Source: an uncultured Muribaculaceae bacterium
GTDB taxonomy: Bacteria > Bacteroidota > Bacteroidia > Bacteroidales > Muribaculaceae
Length of the DNA: 64,000 nt
Direction of reading: 5' to 3'
Assembly (NCBI GenBank): GCA_910587915.1
Contig: CAJUOB010000003.1
Span: 97,764-161,763 of the forward strand
Part shown: piece by piece, positions 42,572-50,915 of the stretch
Position numbering within the stretch: the stretch's first letter is position 1
How the letters are laid out: each line of letters opens with the position of its first letter
Notes under the pieces: generated by a model
The model's input: only the letters and a program-made list of their open reading frames with translations
The model's database searches: none
What the model was told of the DNA's origin: nothing
Program-made: the position numbers and the translations under genes

Positions 42572-43052
42572 ATGTATTGATAAAATACTGACAGTTGGAC
42601 TTATGCTGTTGTGTGTTGGATGTGCTTTTGAGAGTAAATATCCAAGCGGCCATGAATCTGAGAGTTTGACGACTGCTTATCCTGTTATAGTATTGGAATA
42701 TACAGGAGATGAGGCCGCAAGCCGCTATCGACTTGTAATAGAGGATGATTCTATGTTTGTTTATAATTCGCCCTCAGGTAAAGAGGTTCTTGTGGAACAA
42801 ACTATTCTTGAGCCCTGGCAGCAAATAAATTTAAGACAGTTGAGTTCCGTAATCCCATCCCGGCATGAAACCTTTAATACTATCGGTGATGGGGCTATCA
42901 CTGGGATAGGATTCTATCGATTATCTTTGAATGATTCGTTGCTCTTAGTAACTCCAGCTTTTGATTTAAATTTACCAAAACCAACATCATATGGTACATT
43001 ACTCCAGTATGTACTAAATTTATCACCTTACCGGATATGGACACTAAAGTAA
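42540..43052 (+). CDS. Lipoprotein, candidate immunity protein of the M91 tip
   Basis: Chosen start ATG 42540 overlaps the end of the toxin gene by 32 bases, so the two are co-translated. The protein (170 residues) has a basic N-terminus and hydrophobic lipobox (KILTVGLMLLCVGCAFES). The mature part is AT-rich and unrecognised (PVIVLEYTGDEAASRYRLVIEDDSMFVYN...LLLVTPAFDLNLPKPTSYG). Overlap with a toxin-like gene is typical of immunity proteins, and lipidation would put it in the periplasm where an exported peptidase would act. Start is uncertain; longer versions are possible. Confidence 0.55.
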   Translation: MEFQRGQNIIKCIDKILTVGLMLLCVGCAFESKYPSGHESESLTTAYPVIVLEYTGDEAASRYRLVIEDDSMFVYNSPSGKEVLVEQTILEPWQQINLRQLSSVIPSRHETFNTIGDGAITGIGFYRLSLNDSLLLVTPAFDLNLPKPTSYGTLLQYVLNLSPYRIWTLK

Positions 43053-43627
43053 AACGAAATATGATATTAGGCATGCTGCTGTCAGTTCTATTTATTCTGT
43101 CATGCAGCCCCCAAAATAATGAAGTAGAGTCGTCACAAATATGCGAGGCGGAAAGCTATGAGGTTTTTATAGACAAGATGTTGAGGAATAGCTCTTTTAT
43201 GCCTCGGATTGAAATAGCTTATTCCGACTCGGTAGCGGATATCGCCTGGCAAATCACCACAGTGTCGGATTCTATAATCTGTAAAAAATTTAGATTACGA
43301 GACTCGGCTGAAATAGGTTCTTGGGCAGCTCCGATTTACGCTCAAACTAAAGTAAATATACGTCAGCTATTAGCCTCGGTTAATGGCAAGACAATTCCAT
43401 ACTATTATGGGGATTTGGTAGAGTGCGATCCGAATCTATCTATAAAGGTTGACTCATTCGAGATCTTGTATGACAAAGATTTTTCCCATAGTATTGTGCC
43501 CGCTGAAATAATACAATTATATCGATATCTGGCAGTCCTATGTCATGAAATATGTGAGGGAGAATCTGATTTGCCGCCATATGTGTATGGAGATTTAGGC
43601 GCAGGGCAAATTTTTACCGTGCAATAA
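43037..43627 (+). CDS. Hypothetical lipoprotein in Rhs island 2
   Basis: A 196-residue lipoprotein (ILGMLLSVLFILSCSPQNN) whose start overlaps the previous stop by 16 bases, so it belongs to the same operon. The mature protein (YEVFIDKMLRNSSFMPRIEIAYSDSVADIAWQITTVSDSI..., YRYLAVLCHEICEGE) has no recognised family. It is AT-rich. It may be a second immunity-type protein or an accessory one; context is the only evidence. Confidence 0.55.
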   Translation: MDTKVKRNMILGMLLSVLFILSCSPQNNEVESSQICEAESYEVFIDKMLRNSSFMPRIEIAYSDSVADIAWQITTVSDSIICKKFRLRDSAEIGSWAAPIYAQTKVNIRQLLASVNGKTIPYYYGDLVECDPNLSIKVDSFEILYDKDFSHSIVPAEIIQLYRYLAVLCHEICEGESDLPPYVYGDLGAGQIFTVQ

Positions 43628-43793
43628 TGCTATTTGTATAATTGTAGTATATATTCGAATTCTGGCTCCGTGCTATACTAAGTAGTATTGATGAGAGGTG
43701 CATACGATGTGGCTAAGATAATGTGTTCACAACATGCTCCAGCGTAAGAGTGTTGTAGACACTATATTTTTTTAAGATCTTAAAACTAATGAC

Positions 43794-44504
43794 ATGAGGA
43801 ATCGATATAAGCATAGTTGGATTTTATATATCTTATTATTAATTTCAGGAGCAGCATTTGCAGAGCTTCATCCGCATCACGGCATTGGCAAAAAGGATAT
43901 GTCGGATATTTATCCAAGCGTCGATAGTATATATGCACCTGCCGCAGAATTAACTCATACAGAATTGCAGAAAGTCATTTTTTCGACAATTATTCCGGCT
44001 TTTAAGGAAAGAGCGAAAGATGAGTGCCGAATCAAATTAATATTTGGGAAGCGGGATAGTGTTGCCGGATTTGTCCCATTGGAGATAGCACTCAGTGAAT
44101 CCAACAGTTTAAAAGATATGACCCTCCTTGGAGATATAAGAAATGGTGAATGCTTTGTAGAGCAAAGAGATGGAATTCCGGTGTTTTATATCGATAAGGA
44201 TAGTACCGCACCGCGGGCCGGACTCTTGAAGATAACAAGCGATTCGACATTGCTGAATCCATATAAATGGACCTATATTGGTACCGGTGCTCCAATTGTT
44301 ACACATTGGTATCTTGAGGTGTATAACGACTCTGTATTGCTTGACTGGTACTATGATGAAGGGTTGCTTCCTCTTGAAGACGTGTGTGATGGCGCATTTA
44401 TGTCGATGAAAAAAAGCAAAGCGTACGTCGAGCGGATGAATCGCCGGCAACATAGCGAGCAGAGCTTTTCGCTTCCCAAAACTATCAACAATAGTTTACG
44501 GTGA
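43794..44504 (+). CDS. Hypothetical exported protein, paralogue of the 41393 protein
   Basis: A 236-residue protein with a signal peptide (SWILYILLLISGAAFAE) and a mature part whose central and C-terminal motifs parallel the protein at 41393 (LQKVIFSTIIPAFKERAKDECRIKLIFGKRDS; WTYIGTGAPIVTHWYLEVYNDSVLLDWYYDEGL). The two copies flank the M91 tip and its lipoproteins, about 2 kb apart. No known family; the C-terminal basic tail (YVERMNRRQHSEQS) is specific to this copy. A secreted accessory or immunity role is inferred only. Confidence 0.55.
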   Translation: MRNRYKHSWILYILLLISGAAFAELHPHHGIGKKDMSDIYPSVDSIYAPAAELTHTELQKVIFSTIIPAFKERAKDECRIKLIFGKRDSVAGFVPLEIALSESNSLKDMTLLGDIRNGECFVEQRDGIPVFYIDKDSTAPRAGLLKITSDSTLLNPYKWTYIGTGAPIVTHWYLEVYNDSVLLDWYYDEGLLPLEDVCDGAFMSMKKSKAYVERMNRRQHSEQSFSLPKTINNSLR

Positions 44505-44589
44505 TGAGATTTTGTATAATCTCCTGCAGATGCAGGGTGCTCGGCGGATTGGCAGTGTAGTCTGACTATAGTTTTTGCTGTGTGAAATA

Positions 44590-45222
44590 ATGAATTGTAA
44601 TGCTTCTAAAAAGATGAAAGTTATAATATTTATATTCGCGTTATTGCTTGGTATGCAGGCGAGTGTGGCTCAGTATTTCGATTTCGATGCCACTGCGATA
44701 CCTGTGTATGACAAACCCTATGCGGCATATATCTCGAAAGATATTCCGATAGACACAATTAAACAATATCTACCAGTCGATAGTAAGGATTCGGACAATG
44801 AGATATGGTATGATTTTAATATTATAGATACTTCTGCGTTGCGATTTAAAATACGTTATCACATCGATAGCGACTGCATGTCATATTACAATTTGTTTAA
44901 GAAATCGCTGATCGATGAAGAATCATGGCGTAATCCACCGGTAAAGGAGGGCTGGGTCGATAAAAAATATGTTCATGTAAGATTGAAAGGGCGTCACATT
45001 GTTGAGGGTGATACACCATACTTTAAACTTTATAAGAATATAAATGACCCCAAGCCTGAGTATAGATTTATTGTGCCAAATGGACATGATGAGGAAATAC
45101 CATTGCCTGTTCTTGAAATCGGCGAAGGCAGGTGGCTAAAAGTAATGTTTTATAATCATGGCATGTATTATGAAGGGTGGACAGAGGATTATTGTGATAA
45201 CTTTTTTTCAACCTGTAGTTAG
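44590..45222 (+). CDS. Exported protein with bacterial SH3-like C-terminus, immunity-type
   Basis: Start taken at ATG 44590 (ATG 44614 is equally possible; the frame also runs upstream to a TTG). Signal peptide (KVIIFIFALLLGMQASVAQ), then an AT-rich mature part. The C-terminus (PVLEIGEGRWLKVMFYNHGMYYEGWTEDYCDNFFSTCS) matches the SH3-like ending, WLKV...G...GW...YC.N..TTC, common in Bacteroidetes exported proteins that sit beside polymorphic toxins. An immunity role is plausible but unproven. It follows the previous gene by 85 bases. Confidence 0.6.
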   Translation: MNCNASKKMKVIIFIFALLLGMQASVAQYFDFDATAIPVYDKPYAAYISKDIPIDTIKQYLPVDSKDSDNEIWYDFNIIDTSALRFKIRYHIDSDCMSYYNLFKKSLIDEESWRNPPVKEGWVDKKYVHVRLKGRHIVEGDTPYFKLYKNINDPKPEYRFIVPNGHDEEIPLPVLEIGEGRWLKVMFYNHGMYYEGWTEDYCDNFFSTCS

Positions 45223-45344
45223 TGATTTTCATGATAAAACTTACTAAACAATGCTTCGATGGCAAAGGCGCTGTGAATCGGATATTCTTGGATGCCAGAT
45301 GGATATGAGGCCGATATTAAGGATTAAGTAATAAATGGTATGTG

Positions 45345-45965
45345 ATGAAACGATTATTATATATAATATTGCTTAGTATTAGTATATTGGTGTCGTGTGC
45401 ATCGAGGAAAGATTCGTGCGTGCAGTACAGCGACGACACGGTTTTCTATAAGGTGGTAGAGATTAAGTCGAACGATGCGTGGCCATGGGATGTGATATAC
45501 GCAAAAAAAGAAGGAAGTTCTATGATTGATATCATCTTTTCCTTCAAGCCTGAACGGGTTGATGGATTTGAGCATATCATGTTGGCAGAGTCCTTATTCT
45601 ATGGAAGAATGCTGGAGAGATTCCCCTTGTATCCGCGAGATTCAGGACCTCTTTGGAAATTTTCGGAAGGTGATACTCTATGCCAAATCCAAGAAGGACG
45701 TAAATATCCCTTCAAGTTGCGGTCGTGGCGAAATACTATAACATGGAACTATTTTTGTTTTTTCACACTATATAACGAAAGAATTTTAAGAACTCCACCG
45801 GTCTGCGTTTGGGATACAATTGATAAATATGCCGGTAATTCTATGGGATATTATACGGCTTTGAACGCTCGCGGACTTTATCTTATATCGGATGACGGTA
45901 TCGATAGGATCTTAGCCACAATGATACCGGAGCCGCCGGACAGCATTGTGGCTGAGATAGAATAA
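45345..45965 (+). CDS. Hypothetical lipoprotein, Rhs island 2
   Basis: A 206-residue lipoprotein (KRLLYIILLSISILVSCASRKDS). ATG 45345 is chosen over the adjacent GTG at 45342. The mature part contains aromatic strands (WNYFCFFTLYNERI) and ends acidic (PDSIVAEIE). No family recognised. AT-rich like its neighbours. The next gene follows 14 bases later. Possibly another immunity gene from the array of cassettes; only context supports this. Confidence 0.55.
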   Translation: MKRLLYIILLSISILVSCASRKDSCVQYSDDTVFYKVVEIKSNDAWPWDVIYAKKEGSSMIDIIFSFKPERVDGFEHIMLAESLFYGRMLERFPLYPRDSGPLWKFSEGDTLCQIQEGRKYPFKLRSWRNTITWNYFCFFTLYNERILRTPPVCVWDTIDKYAGNSMGYYTALNARGLYLISDDGIDRILATMIPEPPDSIVAEIE

Positions 45966-45979
45966 ATAATGGAAAATTA

Positions 45980-46360
45980 ATGAAAAAGATTTTGCGGAAA
46001 ATATATATGAATGTCAATGGGCTCATCGGCTATACCAGTAATGACCGAGGGGCTTACAGATCGATGCTTGGTGTGATTTTCTTTCTCTTGCTGATTTTGT
46101 ACGGAAGTTGTTTTTTAATATGTGATAATTTGTCTATGTTATTTCATTATAAGATAGAACATGAAAATTTATTTTTTAACTCCATCTATCCTATAGTCGG
46201 AATAATTGTGTTGTGGCTAATTTATGATTTGTATATTAAGGGAAATTATAAATTGCTATTGCGCGATGAGAAATACAACAATAAAAGAACTCATATCGCT
46301 GCAATTATTATGCTTGTGTCTGGATTGATCTTTTTTTGCATAAATGTTTTTCTTATGTAA
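45980..46360 (+). CDS. Small membrane protein, 126 aa, end of Rhs island 2
   Basis: Three hydrophobic segments (about 28-50 SMLGVIFFLLLILYGSCFLIC, 68-88 YPIVGIIVLWLIYDLYI, 105-125 HIAAIIMLVSGLIFFCINVFLM) predict three membrane helices with a basic N-terminus. No family recognised. It lies 14 bases after the lipoprotein gene and is the last gene before a long repeat-filled spacer. Membrane immunity proteins of this size are known for pore-forming toxins, but there is no direct sign of that here. Confidence 0.55.
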   Translation: MKKILRKIYMNVNGLIGYTSNDRGAYRSMLGVIFFLLLILYGSCFLICDNLSMLFHYKIEHENLFFNSIYPIVGIIVLWLIYDLYIKGNYKLLLRDEKYNNKRTHIAAIIMLVSGLIFFCINVFLM

Positions 46361-46389
46361 ATATGGAATAAGTATTTGTGAGCTAATCG

Positions 46390-46805
46390 CGTCGATAATA
46401 CCGCCAACGGTTTCTCTCGTTTATAGAAGCTATCTGCAATTGTTGCGGTGCTTGGGATAAGCGATCACCTGTGGGCGTCAAGTGGTAGCAAATGCACCGT
46501 AGGGGTGTGTGGCGGTGGTGTTGTTGCCAATCTTGTGGATAAGGATTCAATGTTGCACCACTATGTGGCGCTTTATTTTTGGGGGGCGTGGTATCCAGCG
46601 ACACCCCAGCCACCCCGCGGCGCATAGCGGTGCCACAAACACAACGCCGCTCGAATGATGTTGCACCCCGATGGGGCGCACATCAATTAAACGCATGATA
46701 AACCACAGCTGCGCACACCTACGGAGCGCTTGCAGTGGCCTACTATTCTACGGCCGCCACGCGGCCCATACACACACCTGGATTAGCCGCCCATTGCACA
46801 CATGG
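46390..46805. repeat. Mosaic hairpin repeats after Rhs island 2
   Basis: Between 46361 and 46879 no gene is supported. The region contains GCACCACTATGTGGCGC, CCGCGGCGCATAGCGG, CCCCGATGGGGCGC, GCGCACACCTACGGAGCGC, GGCCTAC...ACGGCCGCCACGCGGCC and similar words shared with other repeat sites in the window. Confidence 0.75.
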
Positions 46806-46844
46806 CCCCCACACCCAGGCCGCAGCGCGGCCTGGGTGTGGGGG
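46806..46844. repeat. Perfect 18-bp inverted repeat with 3-base loop
   Basis: Arms 46806-46823 and 46827-46844 are exact complements (CCCCCACACCCAGGCCGC on the left) around loop AGC. It lies just beyond the 3' end of the histidine kinase gene on the minus strand; there is no T-run, so an intrinsic terminator is not assured. Confidence 0.9.
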
Positions 46845-46879
46845 TGGGGGCTGCGGGCGTTTGGGGGTGGGGGTGGATG

Positions 46880-48316
46880 TTACTCTATGGGGGCGACGGG
46901 GAGGGTGAAGGTGTATCTGAGGCCGCCGTTGGTGGCGTTTTCCACTGCTATGGTGCCGCGCATGGCGTCGAAAATGCGTCGTACCAGCGGTAGGCCGAGT
47001 CCGAAGCCGCCGTTTTTGCGTGAGCGTCCGAAGTCGACTCTGTAGAAGAGGTCGAACAGCCGGTCGATGTGTTCGCCGTCTACGCCGACGCCATCGTCGG
47101 AGAAGGTGAATATGTGCGCTCCATCCTCGATGCCTTCCCATTGCAGCGACATGTATGATCCATGCGAATACCGGGCGGCATTATACACAAGATTGAGGAT
47201 CGCATTCATGAGCAGCGACCGGTGTCCGAGTGCGAGGCAGTGCTCGGGAATGCTGTGGCGGAATTCCATGCCATCGGCAATATGGCCCTTGGAGATGTCG
47301 CCGGCGAGCTCGAGGGTGAGTGCGTGGATGTCGATAGGCTCCACCTCCACGCGGTTGCCACTCTCCTGCAGACACATGACTGTGGATACGTTGTTGATGA
47401 GCGTTGTGAGGCGTTTCGCATCCTGCTGCGCGCGTTCCAAGAATTTACGTTTCAGATCGTCGGGCATGTCGTCGGTTTCTAGTACGGTGTCGAGATAGCC
47501 TTTCACAATGCCGGCCGGAGTATTTAGCTCGTGGCTTATGTTTATCATAATCTGGCGCTCGTGGTGCATTTTTTCCTGCTCGGCATGCATCTTGTCGCGA
47601 TATAGCCTGAGCAGATTTTTCGACACGTCTCCAAGTTCGTCTTTCGAGAATCCCAGCGAGTCGATATCATCGGGGAGATTATCGGTCGACACGGCCTGGG
47701 CGAAATCGCGGAGGGCATATACGTTGCGGCATACGGCACGTACTCCGAAGAAGGCCAGCACGGAAGAGAACACTCCAAGTACTATGACGAGAATCCACAC
47801 CATGGGGTCGATGCTCAAGAAATCGAGCACTTCGCCCTCGTAGGGTAGCGCGGCAAGTGAATATATCTTTCCATCGGGACTCTTGCGTGAGCTGATCATG
47901 CTCTTGACGTCGTTATGCTCCACATCCTGCACTTCGGGAAGGCTGTTGGATCTCAGCAGATTCTTATAGTCGGGGTTGATTTTCCCATCTTTGTCGTATA
48001 TGGGGATGGTTACCTCGGGGTTATCTGCAACCATATTGCCGATGCTGTCGTAGACGGTGATACGCAGTGGGGCGAGGGTGGTATTGTCGGTGAAATGCCT
48101 TATGAAATCCACTGTCTTCTGAAGATCAACACCGCGCTCGTAGGCATCAATTACGGTATTGTTGACGTTGAGCAGCCTGTTCTCGAGGTTTTCTTTCTGG
48201 CGCTGCTTTTCGTGCGCGACAAAATATATAATCGTTATACCGATGATGAGCCAAAGCAGCGTAACCAGCGGTATGAATAATTTCCAGTGCAGTCTGAGTA
48301 TATGTTGTTTTGCCAT
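46880..48316 (-). CDS. Sensor histidine kinase, orphan
   Basis: A 478-residue membrane kinase. Two transmembrane helices (about 13-33 and 185-205) bound a periplasmic sensor part (about 35-180: IRHFTDNTTLAPLRITVYDSIGNMVADNPEV..., DVEHNDVKSMISSR). Then HAMP-like region, HisKA with phospho-acceptor His262 in INISHELNTPAGIVKGY, and HATPase with LMNAILNLVYNAARYSHG (N box), FTFSDDGVGVDGEHI (G1) and SRKNGGFGLGLPLV (G2). ATG 48316 preferred over upstream starts. No response regulator is adjacent; a PepSY-like lipoprotein gene is divergent. A -7 box is at 48359. Confidence 0.92.
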   Translation of the reverse strand: MAKQHILRLHWKLFIPLVTLLWLIIGITIIYFVAHEKQRQKENLENRLLNVNNTVIDAYERGVDLQKTVDFIRHFTDNTTLAPLRITVYDSIGNMVADNPEVTIPIYDKDGKINPDYKNLLRSNSLPEVQDVEHNDVKSMISSRKSPDGKIYSLAALPYEGEVLDFLSIDPMVWILVIVLGVFSSVLAFFGVRAVCRNVYALRDFAQAVSTDNLPDDIDSLGFSKDELGDVSKNLLRLYRDKMHAEQEKMHHERQIMINISHELNTPAGIVKGYLDTVLETDDMPDDLKRKFLERAQQDAKRLTTLINNVSTVMCLQESGNRVEVEPIDIHALTLELAGDISKGHIADGMEFRHSIPEHCLALGHRSLLMNAILNLVYNAARYSHGSYMSLQWEGIEDGAHIFTFSDDGVGVDGEHIDRLFDLFYRVDFGRSRKNGGFGLGLPLVRRIFDAMRGTIAVENATNGGLRYTFTLPVAPIE

Positions 48317-48358
48317 AAATTTAACTTGTGTGTCTCCGCTGTATGAGTAACGGATATG

Positions 48359-48366
48359 CAAAGTTA
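48359..48366 (-). promoter_or_regulatory. -7 box of the histidine kinase gene
   Basis: Minus-strand TAACTTTG, about 43 bases before the ATG at 48316. No clear -33. Confidence 0.45.
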
Positions 48367-48647
48367 ACCGAAACATTAAAATTATAAAATTTAACAAAAA
48401 TAGCCTGTGGAAAGTTTACATCACATTGAATGAAAAAAGACGTGCGAGGCCCGGAAATTTTCGGGGCGTAAAATTTTTTATTTTGCACGGATGGTGCTTT
48501 TGTGGATGCGCTGTTCTCGGTGTATCAGGGTGTTATCTATTTAAAGTTTTGCGATACATTGCATGGAAAATAAAGCAAGCTCCGACTAAACAATGCGTGG
48601 TGTTTAAATGTTATCAAATCATAACAAAACCTCTGAAAGTGAAAAAT

Positions 48648-49139
48648 ATGAGCAACTATATAAAATCCATCGACTTGCGGCCCATTCTGATGGCCGTACT
48701 CTCGGCAGTCATGTCGGTTGCGATGCTGTTTGTAGCCACTTCATGCCATAGCGATGACGAATGGGATGAGATGCCACAGGAAATCGCCGACTTTGTGTCG
48801 AGATATTTTCCCGGGGAGGGAATCGGCTCCTATACCCACAATGGCAATACCTACCATGTGAGGATCGACGACGGTCCCGGCATTACATTCGACAGCGATT
48901 ATGCATGGGAGATTGTCGAGGGATATGGCATGCCACTACCGCAGGTGATGCTTTTCGATCAGTTGTCCCCTAAGGTCTATGCCTATCTGCAGGATAGCCA
49001 GCAACTCGACTCTGTTTTCGGAATGGAACGCGACAGCAAGCGCTACACTCTGTCGCTGCTTAATTCGACACTGATGTACGATATTGCAAGCGGCGAACTC
49101 TCGGGCACAACGCCATCGCGGGTCAATGCCGGCGCCTGA
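48648..49139 (+). CDS. PepSY-like lipoprotein
   Basis: A 163-residue lipoprotein (ILMAVLSAVMSVAMLFVATSCHSDDEW). The mature part follows a PepSY-like / DUF2874 order: PQEIADFVSRYFPGEGIGSYTHNGNTYHVRIDDGPGITFDSDYAWEIVEGYGMPLPQVMLF. Such proteins are common in Bacteroidetes periplasm and often sit next to two-component systems, and here a histidine kinase is divergent. ATG 48648 is used because upstream in-frame codons have no signal. It overlaps the convergent gene end by 17 bases. The 331-base space before it (48317-48647) holds no gene. Confidence 0.7.
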   Translation: MSNYIKSIDLRPILMAVLSAVMSVAMLFVATSCHSDDEWDEMPQEIADFVSRYFPGEGIGSYTHNGNTYHVRIDDGPGITFDSDYAWEIVEGYGMPLPQVMLFDQLSPKVYAYLQDSQQLDSVFGMERDSKRYTLSLLNSTLMYDIASGELSGTTPSRVNAGA

Positions 49140-50007
49140 AGCGCAGCCGCGATCCGAGATTCGGGAAGTTGAGTTCGAGGACTTCGCCTTCGACCGCCAC
49201 TGCGGCGCTCGCCTCGGTATCGGCTATATATCCGTCGGTCGATAGCCAGCGCAGGTCGTAATGCTCCTCGAAAGCCGTCTGCACTAACTTGCCCTTGACT
49301 ACCGGAGAACCATCGACGCCGTCGAGTGTCAGGAGGTCGTATCCGGTATCTGTGCGCACACAAAAGAGCGTATATTTCTGTCCGAGCCGTGCTCTGGCGG
49401 CATCTATGTCGCGGTCGAGATATTCCCACACGCCTTCCATGGCATCGGCGCGTGCCGCGATGCGGGCATATAGCTCGTCGGCGCTGGCAAATGTCGCATC
49501 CCGCGCAGTTTCAACACCGCGCACTATCAGGCTATGGCGCTTCAACTGCGCCCCGCTTATTCCTTCGGTGCGGATGGAGTCGCCGCAGTATTCCACCGGT
49601 TCGGTAGCCGCAGCGTATTCGGCTCCTAAGGATACCACGGCGCCGGATGGAGTCCGGCGGAGAACTATCGAAAAGCCATTGTCCAAGGCCGTCTGCCGGC
49701 AATCGAACGCACCCTCCGAGACGATGGCGCCGGAGGTGCCGATTTTTTTTGTTATAGTGTAGCGTACTTTAGCCGGATACATGGCATCATTGAATGCCGA
49801 GTTGTCGATTTCGGCAATAAGCTCATAGTGCAGGGTATCGGCGCAGTCCCAGTACATGCCCAGAGCATGCTTGCCGTTGCCATGCAGTGCATAGCGGGCA
49901 TGGTAGCTGAAATCCTGTGAACCGTCGGTGCCGACAGACACCACTTCGCCGGCAGCTGCTGCGAGCGCGCTTAAGGCAGCGATAAGAATGGCAGCCGACC
50001 GTTTCAT
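49123..50007 (-). CDS. Exported protein of unknown function, last gene of miaA operon
   Basis: A 294-residue protein with signal peptide (KRSAAILIAALSALAAAAGEV), then beta-rich sequence (YHARYALHGNGKHALGMYWDCADTLHYELIAEIDNSAFNDAMYPAKVRYTITKKIG; DIDAARARLGQKYTLFCVRTDTGYDLLTLDGVDGSPVVKGK). No firm family. Start ATG 50005-50007 overlaps the miaA stop (ATGA), so it is translationally coupled to miaA. Its 3' end overlaps the convergent lipoprotein gene by 17 bases. Confidence 0.7.
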   Translation of the reverse strand: MKRSAAILIAALSALAAAAGEVVSVGTDGSQDFSYHARYALHGNGKHALGMYWDCADTLHYELIAEIDNSAFNDAMYPAKVRYTITKKIGTSGAIVSEGAFDCRQTALDNGFSIVLRRTPSGAVVSLGAEYAAATEPVEYCGDSIRTEGISGAQLKRHSLIVRGVETARDATFASADELYARIAARADAMEGVWEYLDRDIDAARARLGQKYTLFCVRTDTGYDLLTLDGVDGSPVVKGKLVQTAFEEHYDLRWLSTDGYIADTEASAAVAVEGEVLELNFPNLGSRLRFRRRH

Positions 50008-50915
50008 GCCATCAGGGCTTTGACAGCATCGACAAATTCGCTTTCGGGCATATCGTAGGGTAGCCAGTGGATGGGGAATCCACGCCGTTCCATGCCGCGG
50101 AACCATGTCATCTGCCGCTTGGCAAACTGGTGTATTGCAATCTCGAGCTCGCGCTCCATATCGGCACGCGACATGCGACCAAGCACATGAAGAGTGAGGA
50201 ACTTATATTCGAGGCCATAGTAGATCAAAGCTTCGGGATCGACGCCAGAGGCTATGAGCCCTTCCACCTCGGCAAGCATATCCTGGCGGTCGAGGCGGCT
50301 CCGCAGGCGCTCGGAAATGCGCGCCCGTCGGCTCTCGCGGTCAATATCAATTCCGACAACAAGGGCCGGCACGGGGTCTCCGCCACGTGTGTCGGCGGCC
50401 AGCTCGGGGTGGTCCATGTAGTAGCGTTCTATCTCGATGGCCCGCACTGCGCGTGCACAAGTGTCGACATCGGTGCTATTGTGCAGCCGCTTCATCGCAG
50501 CGAGCATGGCAGTGAGTTCTTCGAGGCTCTTGCCCGCGAGCGATGCGCGTAGGTCTGCATTCTCGGGGACTTCCGGAAGGCGTATGCCTTTCAGATAGGT
50601 CTCCACATACATTCCGGTGCCGCCGACTATGATAGGCATGCGGCCTCGGGCTGCGATGTCGTCGACAGCAGCGCGGCAATCGCGAAGGAACTGAAACAGA
50701 TTGTACTTGCTGCCAGGTTCGGCGATGTCGATCAGGTGGTAGGGTACATCGTCGCCATAGTCGGCCAGATCTTTGCCTGTGCCTACATCCATGCGTCGGT
50801 AGACCTGCCTGGAATCGGCACTCACAATCTCTCCGCCGAGAGCGCGTGCCAGCGCCACTCCGCGGCGCGTCTTGCCGCATGCCGTAGGGCCAACCACTGC
50901 AAGTACACGTTTCAT
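50004..50915 (-). CDS. miaA: tRNA dimethylallyltransferase
   Basis: A 303-residue enzyme with Walker A GPTACGKT (residues about 9-16), SADSRQVYRRMDVGTGKDL, PYHLIDIAEPGSKYNLFQF, VGGTGMYVETYLKG and QFAKRQMTWFR at the C-terminus. MiaA adds a dimethylallyl group to N6 of A37 in tRNAs that read U-starting codons. The start ATG at 50913-50915 overlaps the upstream gene stop (ATGA) and the stop overlaps the next start, so it lies in a chain of translationally coupled genes. Length and motifs are normal. Confidence 0.97.
   Translation of the reverse strand: MKRVLAVVGPTACGKTRRGVALARALGGEIVSADSRQVYRRMDVGTGKDLADYGDDVPYHLIDIAEPGSKYNLFQFLRDCRAAVDDIAARGRMPIIVGGTGMYVETYLKGIRLPEVPENADLRASLAGKSLEELTAMLAAMKRLHNSTDVDTCARAVRAIEIERYYMDHPELAADTRGGDPVPALVVGIDIDRESRRARISERLRSRLDRQDMLAEVEGLIASGVDPEALIYYGLEYKFLTLHVLGRMSRADMERELEIAIHQFAKRQMTWFRGMERRGFPIHWLPYDMPESEFVDAVKALMA

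Noticed and set aside
46383..47141. Open frames in the spacer after Rhs island 2 and over the kinase end
   Set aside because: Made of repeats or antisense to the kinase; R/H/P rich with no motif support.
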